From Pirellulales bacterium (GTDB lineage: Bacteria > Planctomycetota > Planctomycetia > Pirellulales > JAICIG01): 5,582 nucleotides of DNA. The notes beneath the pieces are model-generated. The model ran no database searches and was not told the DNA's origin. It saw nothing but the letters and a program-made list of their open reading frames with translations. Positions within the stretch are counted from its first letter, which is position 1; each line of letters begins with the position of its first letter. Below are positions 1-4,913 of the stretch, piece by piece. Location: positions 1 to 5,582 of the forward strand of contig JAICIG010000485.1 of the NCBI GenBank assembly GCA_025924495.1, read 5' to 3'. The position numbers and the translations under genes are program-made.

Positions 1-939
1 ATTCCCGGCGACGATCCGATCCAGATTCAAAGCTCGCCGCACCTGGCCCGACTCGAACCGTACGGCGAGGTGATTCTGTATTCCGACCGGCCGCGCGATA
101 ATGCCGAAAAAGTCCGCCGCACTCGCGACGCCACCTGCTTGATCAACTCGCGCAGTTCTGTCCTTTGGCCAGCCGAAGTGCTGCGTGAGCTGCCGAAGTT
201 GAAGATGTTCGCCATCTGCGGGATTGGGACCGATGCCATCGACTTGAATGTCGCCCGTGAGCACGGCATCGACGTTCGCAACCTGCCCGGCCGCACGGCG
301 CCGATCGTGGCCGAACACGCCATCGGCCTGCTGTTGGCCATCTCGAAGCGGGCCTGGTTCCAGACCAACGAACTCAAACAAGGCCGCTGGACCGGCATGC
401 AGAACATTTATCTTCGCGGCAAAACGCTGGGCTTGATCGGCGCCGGTCCGATCGCCGCCGAAATGGCGCGACTGGCCCGCGCAATCGGCATGCGCGTGCA
501 AGCCTGGACCTATCGGCCGACGCCCGAGCGCGGCCGCGAACTGGGGGTCGACTTCGTCGGGTTCGATGAACTGCTCAGAACTTCCGACGCCATCAGCCTG
601 CACGTGAAGCTGACCGACAAGTCGCGAGGTTTGATCGGCCGCCGCGAGTTAGAGCTTCTCAAGCCAGGCGCCTTGCTCGTCAACACGGCCCGCGGCGCCG
701 TCGTCGATACGCTGGCTTTGGTCGAAGCTCTGAATTCCGGGCGCCTGGCCGGCGCGGGGCTCGATGTGTTCGATCGGGAGCCGCTGCCGGCCGATCATCC
801 GCTGCTCGCCAGTCAGCACGTCGTGCTTACGCCCCACAACGCCGACCAGACGCCCGAGGGCATGGAATTGCTCAACTCGGGCATCGTCGACAACGTCATC
901 GCCTTCTTCGAAGGTCGCGACGTCAACCGCGTCGTGTAA
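1..939 (+). CDS. D-2-hydroxyacid dehydrogenase, 5'-truncated by the window edge
   Basis: The frame is open from base 1 and its translation (IPGDDPIQIQSSPHLARL...) already looks like the N-terminal catalytic lobe, so the true start lies upstream; the GTG at 70 is internal. The protein belongs to the NAD(P)-dependent D-2-hydroxyacid dehydrogenase family, which reduces 2-keto acids to D-2-hydroxy acids in the cytoplasm. Numbering codons from base 1, the Rossmann loop is GAGPIA (147-152). The catalytic triad is intact: Arg231 in NTARGAVVD, Glu260 in DVFDREPL and His279 in LTPHNAD. Where NAD-specific members carry an acidic residue at the end of the second strand, this one reads AWTYRP, which suggests NADP or relaxed cofactor use (inference). 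The residues after the catalytic His are NAD rather than the usual IGG/IAG. The substrate cannot be told from the sequence; phosphoglycerate, glyoxylate/hydroxypyruvate or another keto acid are all possible. It ends in TAA and converges with the minus-strand operon, with 22 nt between the two stops. Confidence 0.93.
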   Translation: MPGDDPIQIQSSPHLARLEPYGEVILYSDRPRDNAEKVRRTRDATCLINSRSSVLWPAEVLRELPKLKMFAICGIGTDAIDLNVAREHGIDVRNLPGRTAPIVAEHAIGLLLAISKRAWFQTNELKQGRWTGMQNIYLRGKTLGLIGAGPIAAEMARLARAIGMRVQAWTYRPTPERGRELGVDFVGFDELLRTSDAISLHVKLTDKSRGLIGRRELELLKPGALLVNTARGAVVDTLALVEALNSGRLAGAGLDVFDREPLPADHPLLASQHVVLTPHNADQTPEGMELLNSGIVDNVIAFFEGRDVNRVV

Positions 940-961
940 ACCGATCCGCCAGCGCGGTCAT

Positions 962-1867
962 TCATTTCTGGCCGGCCTCGACCAGCCGCACGGAAATCTC
1001 CGTCGGGACCGACGTATAGCCCGAATCGGCGGGCAGTTCGAAACGAATCAAAGCATCGCCAGGACGTGCATCGCTGGGGACCCGAACCGGGCCGTGATAG
1101 AGCACGCCTCAGCAGCGTTCGAGAAACTCGTTCAGCCGCTCTCGCCGTCGCCCTTCGGCATCGGTATAAATCAGCGTGGCCAGTACCGGCACGTCTTTAG
1201 GTAAGAACTCTTGGGAGACGGCGGCAAACGTGTTTTTGCCCACTCCCCGATGTCCCATGAAGACAGGGAAATCGGTCTCTCCGCCGATCGTGAGGTCCTT
1301 GGTCCAAATCCAACGCTGAAAACTGAACTGCCCGCTGGCATCGAACCACAGCACTGGGGCTTGGGCGGGAGAAGCGGCAAATTGATTGTATGGCCCCGCC
1401 TCTTCGGCATAGCCGCCGCGCAACGGTTGCTTGCCTTGCCACTGCATTCGCAGAAACACGCTGCCATCGTCGCTCGTCCGTCGACTCACCGACAACTCCG
1501 TGTGTACTTCCTCCGTATTTGGGTCTTTGAATTGCCCCACGTCGAATTGCACGGTGCGCTCCCGCTTGTCCACCTTGCCTTCGATTCGCTCGTCCGCTTC
1601 GCTTAAGTCTCCGTTGGCGTTGCGATCGAAATAGAGCACGTCGTACTGCTCGAGATCAGCGGCCGATTTGTCGAGCACGGCCCACACGCGTGTCTGCGCC
1701 TGCGGACCGAACAAATACAGCCCGTACAGCGGCTCCTTGGCGACGTACGACGGTTGCTTCTTGATCTGGCGATCGACCTTTGAAAGATCGGGCGGTTCCG
1801 CGCCAACGGCGCTCGACGACGCCAGACCGCACAGAGTAATCGCCGCCAACACAGTCTTCCATCGCAT
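962..1867 (-). CDS. Probable exported selenoprotein with C-Sec motif (in-frame UGA at 1109-1111)
   Basis: The 301-residue protein is read from ATG at 1867 to TGA at 962-964, with an internal UGA at codon 253. Residues 1-23 form a Sec-type signal peptide ending in AVGA. Residues 81-92 (DRNANGDLSEAD) resemble an EF-hand calcium loop. The middle is mostly beta-rich with no domain I can name. The UGA follows Cys252 directly (LERC-U-GVLYHGPVRVP), and 48 more residues follow in the same frame. Cys252 is the only cysteine left after signal removal, so a Cys-Sec pair would be the sole redox centre, comparable to the C-terminal GCUG of mammalian thioredoxin reductase. A hairpin at a SECIS-like distance follows (1062-1108). 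The start has an AGGAG 8 nt upstream, and the gene lies 21 nt after the upstream selenoprotein gene, so the two are probably co-transcribed. The alternative is a nonsense mutation or sequence error at a Cys or Trp codon, giving a 252-residue truncated product. The biological role is unknown. Confidence 0.8.
1062..1108 (-). promoter_or_regulatory. Candidate bacterial SECIS element of the downstream selenoprotein gene
   Basis: The RNA directly after the UGA can fold in two stacked parts. An outer stem pairs GGCGUGC (1102-1108) with GCACGUCC (1062-1069), leaving one bulged U. An inner hairpin (1078-1093) pairs GGCCC with GGGUCC, again with one bulged U, around the loop GGUUC. The apical loop begins 20 nt after the UGA and opens with GG. 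Known bacterial SECIS elements lie within the coding region shortly after the UGA and need G in the apical loop; SelB binds them. In E. coli fdhF the bulged U is on the 5' side of the stem, whereas here it is on the 3' side. GC-rich DNA forms hairpins easily, so position and loop content matter more than stability. Confidence 0.6.
1109..1111 (-). other. In-frame UGA, predicted selenocysteine codon (residue 253)
   Basis: The minus-strand reading is TGC TGA GGC (Cys-UGA-Gly). Both sides stay open in one frame: 252 codons before and 48 after, the latter with GC-rich third positions (33 of 48) and protein-like content. Sec next to the only mature cysteine fits a selenenylsulfide redox pair. TGA at 962-964 appears to be the true stop. 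Confidence 0.78.
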
Positions 1868-1875
1868 GGCTCGCT

Positions 1876-1880
1876 CTCCT
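1876..1880 (-). promoter_or_regulatory. Shine-Dalgarno site, downstream selenoprotein gene
   Basis: AGGAG on the minus strand lies 8 nt before the ATG at 1867 and within the 21-nt gap after the upstream gene's TAA. It supports this start and separate re-initiation within one mRNA. Confidence 0.75.
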
Positions 1881-1888
1881 AACCAGGA

Positions 1889-3181
1889 TTATCGATCAGC
1901 CCTCAACGGCCCGCGCAATTCAGCACTCTTCACGCGACGTTTCTTGGCCAAGGGATCGAGGTACCAGCGATAACCGCCGGCATCGTTAAAGAACAAGTAG
2001 TCGTGGTTTTCGCTCAACCAGGCGTTCCAGGCGGCCGCTGTGGCCTCGGCGCCGGGCCCATCGGGCGCATACCGAGCGAGCAGCGTCCGAGCCGATCTTG
2101 CAGCGTCTCCCGAATCGGCTCGCGCCGTAATCGCCTTTTCGAGGAAGGCCAGCGTGTTGGGCGCCGCGCCGAGCGATTTTGCCTCCTCATCGACAACGAG
2201 CCTGCCTTCGGCATCGGCGTACAAATAAGGAAGATTCTCGCGACGCCACGCACTGCGCTCCGCCTCATTCAACCGTTCGAACTCCTTGTAAGTTCGATCC
2301 GACAAGAGATACGCAAGGAGTTTCAGCGGATCGTCGGAATGCCGGAGTGCACGTTCGACCGCGCTGCGATCGCGGGGCGCCACCGCCGTGAAAACAGAAG
2401 GCGTGAAAGCAATCGGCCGGTCCTCGGTAAATCGAGCAATATAGACGATCGAGTTGATGAGCAGCGCATCACCCGTGTCGTTCATCTCGGCGGGCGACTG
2501 CTCGAACCCGAAGTGCAGCAGGTTCCCTTGTCGCCAAATGGCGCCGGCGCGCGGCGTCTTGCCGTTCATGCCGCCGCACATCATCTCGAGATCGGGAGCG
2601 TCGGCAAATTTATAGACATAGGTGCACCAGCCGCTGTCGTAACGCTTCTGTTGGTCATCGACTAGCGGCAGCACGTCAACTGTGTCTTGCTTCAGTTCGC
2701 CGGCAAATACGCCGGCCGGGCGCTGAACGGTCCGCGTTATGGCGATCGGCAGAGGGGAACGGAAGATCTCGTGGTCGCGTAACCCGTACGCGAAAGGTTC
2801 GAGGCACGTTCACCCCGAGCCGCCGGCAATCTGCCAGACTCCGGCCAGCAGTAGCCCCGCACTGCCGAGCAACACCGTCGGCTTCGACCACGCCTCGCGT
2901 TCGCCCAAGGGCGACTTGTAATCCGCCGACCGTTTGTCTTGTTGCGACCAATCAAGCAACACTACGTCGGCGTCTTGCGCCTGAGCCGGATCAAACGTCT
3001 CGCGATTCGCGACATCGACCCGAGAGAAGTGCTTTTCCAACAACTCAACAAATGCTCGCTGCCGCGGCGTATCGAGGTTGCCCACGTACAAGACGCGTTG
3101 GGGAAAATCGAGCGGAGCGGCAAAGCACGCCCCAGCCATCATCAGCCATGCCAGAGCGGCAAGCTTAAAGACACGCGTCAT
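1889..3181 (-). CDS. Probable exported selenoprotein with Sec-Thr-Cys motif and ThuA-like N-terminal half (in-frame UGA at 2810-2812)
   Basis: The gene encodes 430 residues from ATG at 3181 (AAGGAGG 5 nt upstream) to TAA at 1889-1891, with UGA at codon 124. Residues 1-22 are a signal peptide (AGACFAA; Cys19 could be a weak lipobox). Residues 27-115 alternate strands and helices (RVLYVGN, RQRAFVELLEKHF, ADVVLLDW), resembling ThuA/flavodoxin-like folds (inference). The UGA sits in GGSG-U-TCLEPFAYG, giving U124-T-C126, a redox-type U-x-C motif. The only other mature cysteines are C186 (SGWC) and C202 (EMMCGG). The C-terminal half is helix-rich and ends with an aromatic segment, DYLFFNDAGGYRWYLDPLAKKRR. 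Between the UGA and the first later start candidate (GTG at 2674) there are 45 open, protein-like codons with no good internal start, so the 261-residue downstream piece is not an independent gene. A perfect 7-bp hairpin with loop CGGGU follows the UGA. This is the first gene of the operon. The role is unknown; an exported oxidoreductase is a guess from the motif. Confidence 0.83.
2768..2803 (-). promoter_or_regulatory. Candidate bacterial SECIS element of the upstream selenoprotein gene
   Basis: On the minus-strand RNA the stem UCGCGUA (2787-2793) pairs perfectly with UACGCGA (2775-2781) around the 5-nt loop CGGGU (2782-2786). An outer CUCG/CGAG stem (2800-2803 with 2768-2771) closes the structure. 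The apical loop starts 23 nt after the UGA and contains GGGU, compared with the GGUC loop 18 nt after the UGA in E. coli fdhF. The perfect stem, distance and loop all fit a bacterial SECIS element; the bulged U of the E. coli element is absent. Confidence 0.72.
2810..2812 (-). other. In-frame UGA, predicted selenocysteine codon (residue 124)
   Basis: The local reading is GGC-TGA-ACG-TGC, giving Gly-Sec-Thr-Cys. The 123 upstream codons and 306 downstream codons are in one phase (3181 and 2674 differ by 507 nt, a multiple of three). Sec two residues before Cys is a common redox arrangement in selenoproteins and their C-x-C homologues. Confidence 0.83.
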
Positions 3182-3186
3182 CTCCG

Positions 3187-3193
3187 CCTCCTT
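3187..3193 (-). promoter_or_regulatory. Shine-Dalgarno site, upstream selenoprotein gene
   Basis: AAGGAGG on the minus strand is a near-perfect anti-16S match 5 nt before the ATG at 3181. It fixes the start and shows that the 123-residue open segment is the real 5' end of a translated gene. Confidence 0.85.
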
Positions 3194-3290
3194 TGCAGGA
3201 TCCTAAGCAAAATGCACCAGCATCCTCGACGCGTCGATCATTCTCAGCGAAGCGGCATGCAAAAAGCAAGCGGAAAATGGCTGCGGCAGC

Positions 3291-3296
3291 ATTCTA
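3291..3296 (-). promoter_or_regulatory. Candidate -10 element for the selenoprotein operon
   Basis: The minus strand reads ACTAGAATGC, with TAGAAT one base from the sigma-70 -10 consensus. No convincing -35 hexamer sits 17 nt upstream. It resembles the plus-strand element at 3353-3358 (GCTACAATGC). The assignment is weak. Confidence 0.3.
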
Positions 3297-3328
3297 GTCG
3301 GCAGATGAAAACGCCTCGGCGGATCGCC

Positions 3329-3358
3329 TTCGCATGGATGGCTGGGTACAGCTACAAT
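3329..3358 (+). promoter_or_regulatory. Candidate sigma-70 promoter for the propeller gene
   Basis: TTCGCA (3329-3334, four of six matches to -35) is followed after 18 nt by TACAAT (3353-3358, five of six matches to -10). Transcription would begin near 3365, about 120 nt before the chosen ATG and just upstream of the 18-bp palindrome. Confidence 0.4.
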
Positions 3359-3383
3359 GCGCGGCTAGCGCCTTCATGAGACT

Positions 3384-3401
3384 TTCGTGCTTAAGCACGA
3401 A
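3384..3401. repeat. Perfect 18-bp palindrome, candidate operator
   Basis: TTCGTGCTTAAGCACGAA is a perfect dyad with no spacer. It sits about 20 bp after the predicted start site of the plus-strand transcript, where a repressor would block elongation. No T-run follows, so it is not an intrinsic terminator. It could instead be one copy of a dispersed genomic palindrome. Confidence 0.5.
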
Positions 3402-3485
3402 TTGAGTCGGTTCAAGCGGCGGCACGCGACGGTGCACCGCATCACAGGTTGTGGGCTAGACCATCAGAAAGATTCGGCAGACAGC

Positions 3486-4403
3486 ATGTCCCAATACTCT
3501 CAAAATCCGGGCCGACGTGCGTTCCTTGCGGCGGTCACTATGGCGCTCTCCGCGATCTTGTCGCCCGATTGCCGCGCCGACGATCCCCAACACCGCCCTG
3601 CGCTGTACATTCTCAATGCGGATGGCTCCGGCTGGCGTCCGCTAAGTCTATCCGCAGATTACTGGGCGGGGAGTTCGCCGGTCGTTTCGCCCGATGCGAA
3701 GCAGGTCGTGTTCGACGGCTGGCGGCTCGTCGACCATCAAAAGCAAGGGCCAGCCAAGTTGATCGCCATTGATATCGACGGGAATAACGTCCGCGAGCTT
3801 TGTGCCGGGCAATCGGCCAGTTGGTCCCCCGATGGCAAATTTTTCGCTTGTTCGCTCCCATTGCAGTCCGCGGACATTTGGATCATGTCGGCTGACGGCA
3901 AGGAGCACAAACACATCCGCGCGGGCTGGGCGGCGCAATGGTCGCCCGACGGCAAGCAGATCGCCTTCCTCCAGGGCGCCAAGCTAATGACTTACGAGGT
4001 CGATTCGGGCCAGATTCGGCAGGTGCTTGGCGGCGGCGTCAGTCCCTATACGAAGCTGTTCTGGAACATGGCCTGGTCGCCTGATAGCGGCCGGATTTGC
4101 TTCAAGGGAGCGAAGCCCGACGGGTCGGAAGAGCTGGCAATCGTCGATGCGGCCGGGGCCGAATTCGGCCTACAGGTTCGCTTCGCCACGAAAAGCTTTC
4201 TCCCCGACATTGCCTGGCATCCGCGCGGAGATCGGGTGGCGTTTGCGATGAAATCACCCGCGAGCAACCGGGAGCAGATTTACGAGCTCGATCCCGATTT
4301 CGACGCCCCGCCCGTGCTGATGGCCGGCCAAGACGAATCTCGCACCAACTACTGCCCTTGTTGGACACCCGACGGAACGAAACTGATCGCAATCAGCCAA
4401 TAA
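3486..4403 (+). CDS. Exported TolB/WD40-like (PD40) beta-propeller protein
   Basis: The 305-residue protein starts at ATG 3486; a longer frame begins at a GTG (3387) inside the palindrome but adds no signal or domain. The N-terminus PGRRAFLAAVTMALSAI has a twin arginine followed by a hydrophobic stretch, suggesting Tat-type export with cleavage near CRA-DD (residues 29-33). Six WSPDG-type motifs follow at about residues 66-76 (VVSPDAKQVVF), 112-122 (SWSPDGKFFA), 151-162 (QWSPDGKQIAF), 196-207 (AWSPDSGRICF), 243-254 (AWHPRGDRVAF) and 292-304 (CWTPDGTKLIA), each ending in a strand. This is the PD40 repeat of TolB and related six-bladed propellers. Such proteins usually act as binding scaffolds; no catalytic residues are visible and the partner is unknown. 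The Shine-Dalgarno is weak. The gene is divergent from the selenoprotein operon and probably co-transcribed with the small gene 48 nt downstream. Confidence 0.88.
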   Translation: MSQYSQNPGRRAFLAAVTMALSAILSPDCRADDPQHRPALYILNADGSGWRPLSLSADYWAGSSPVVSPDAKQVVFDGWRLVDHQKQGPAKLIAIDIDGNNVRELCAGQSASWSPDGKFFACSLPLQSADIWIMSADGKEHKHIRAGWAAQWSPDGKQIAFLQGAKLMTYEVDSGQIRQVLGGGVSPYTKLFWNMAWSPDSGRICFKGAKPDGSEELAIVDAAGAEFGLQVRFATKSFLPDIAWHPRGDRVAFAMKSPASNREQIYELDPDFDAPPVLMAGQDESRTNYCPCWTPDGTKLIAISQ

Positions 4404-4451
4404 CTGAGTCGAGCGTCTTTACCCGGTCGATTCGAGTTCTGGGAAGTACTC

Positions 4452-4664
4452 GTGCCTCGTCAATTCAGTATCCGATCGTTGCTCTGGTTGACCGTAGTCG
4501 TGGCGGCATTGCGGGGAGGCAGAGCATTCGAACGCGAGCGAGTGAGGCGCGAGCTGGAACGGCAGGATGCAGAATTCTGGGCCAGCTACAAACCGGGCGA
4601 TATCCGCCAAGGTATGCCACAAAGGCTTTGGCGGCGGCTGAATGACAGGCTCCAGAAACTGTGA
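4452..4664 (+). CDS. Small single-pass membrane protein with planctomycete-type N-terminus
   Basis: This 70-residue protein starts at GTG 4452, with a weak purine-rich GGGAAG 5 nt upstream. It opens with PRQFSIRSLLWLTVVVAALRGG: a basic-aromatic start, then one hydrophobic segment (about residues 9-20). The form R-F-S-[IL]-R-[ST]-LL-W-L is, from memory, very common at the start of small anchored planctomycete proteins. The rest is highly charged and probably helical (ERERVRRELERQDAEFW), followed by a basic tail. The N-terminus would sit in the membrane; the function is unknown. It lies 48 nt after the propeller gene on the same strand and is followed by a probable terminator, so the two may form one transcript. 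Confidence 0.72.
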   Translation: MPRQFSIRSLLWLTVVVAALRGGRAFERERVRRELERQDAEFWASYKPGDIRQGMPQRLWRRLNDRLQKL

Positions 4665-4695
4665 CTTCCCGTCTCCATCCCTGCCACGCGACCGC

Positions 4696-4718
4696 AGCGG
4701 CCTTCCCGCTTGTTTTTT
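4696..4718 (+). terminator. Probable rho-independent terminator
   Basis: AGCGG (4696-4700) pairs with CCGCT (4706-4710) around the loop CCTTC and is followed by TGTTTTTT. The stem is short, but the T-run is clear and stands out in GC-rich DNA. It begins 31 nt after the small membrane protein's stop, where the propeller transcript should end. Confidence 0.55.
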
Positions 4719-4805
4719 AGGGTGAAACTGAAGGCGGGTCCGATCCGCTCCAATAGTGAAGGGATGAGCCGGTATCTGCCGTGCCGGACGGGTGCGTTTT
4801 GATTT

Positions 4806-4826
4806 CCTGACAGTTACACTGTCAGG
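4806..4826. repeat. Inverted repeat with 3-bp spacer, candidate operator
   Basis: The arms CCTGACAGT (4806-4814) and ACTGTCAGG (4818-4826) are perfect reverse complements separated by TAC. No T-run follows on the plus strand. The site is about 90 bp before the oxidoreductase ATG. The short spacer and symmetry fit a dimeric regulator site better than a terminator. Confidence 0.5.
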
Positions 4827-4913
4827 CTAGAGCATCCGATGCGTGCAATTTCGGTTCGACTTAATATCGAACAGCTCTCCCCGTGCTTGCCTTCCAACCC
4901 ACGAGCCCTTCCC

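Larger units (their letters stand above)
3182..3485. other. Divergent intergenic region
   Basis: About 300 bases separate the selenoprotein operon (-) from the propeller gene (+). I see no gene here. The region holds the minus-strand ribosome site, candidate promoters for both directions, a perfect 12-bp palindrome TCGACGCGTCGA (3226-3237) and a perfect 18-bp palindrome (3384-3401). The 5' leader of the minus-strand operon would be about 100 nt if the 3291 promoter is used. Confidence 0.6.
4665..4913. other. Intergenic region upstream of the oxidoreductase gene
   Basis: These 249 bases hold no convincing gene. They contain the terminator at 4696-4718, the dyad at 4806-4826, and a smaller inverted repeat GTTCGA-7 nt-TCGAAC (4854-4872) spanning an AT-rich TTAATAT that could be a -10 region. 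No clear -35 was found. Confidence 0.5.

Noticed and set aside
70..72. GTG as start of the dehydrogenase gene
   Set aside because: Upstream in-frame codons back to base 1 already encode family-like sequence, and the catalytic lobe would otherwise lose its first strand.
940..961. Bidirectional terminator between the convergent dehydrogenase and selenoprotein genes
   Set aside because: Only a 4-bp ACCG/CGGT pairing is visible and there is no T-run on either strand.
1109..1111. UGA as simple nonsense mutation making a pseudogene
   Set aside because: The tail keeps coding character with no frameshift, and the neighbouring gene shows the same pattern with its own SECIS-like hairpin. Not fully excluded.
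1232..1255. P-loop-like GHRGVGKN in the downstream selenoprotein (residues 205-212)
   Set aside because: The Ser/Thr after GK is missing, the protein is exported, and no other nucleotide-binding motif is present.
2003..2665. A 220-residue plus-strand open frame opposite the upstream selenoprotein gene
   Set aside because: Its translation is Arg/Gly-rich low-quality sequence with no motif; it is an antisense shadow of a well-supported gene.
962..3181. Genome-wide recoding of UGA to Trp or Gly (genetic code 4 or 25)
   Set aside because: UGA appears to act as a normal stop for the downstream selenoprotein gene (962-964) and the small membrane protein (4662-4664). Trp is coded by TGG throughout, and the other two complete or 3'-complete genes have no internal UGA.
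3387..3485. N-terminal extension of the propeller protein from GTG 3387
   Set aside because: The start lies inside the palindrome, and the extra 33 residues would bury the twin-arginine signal that follows ATG 3486.
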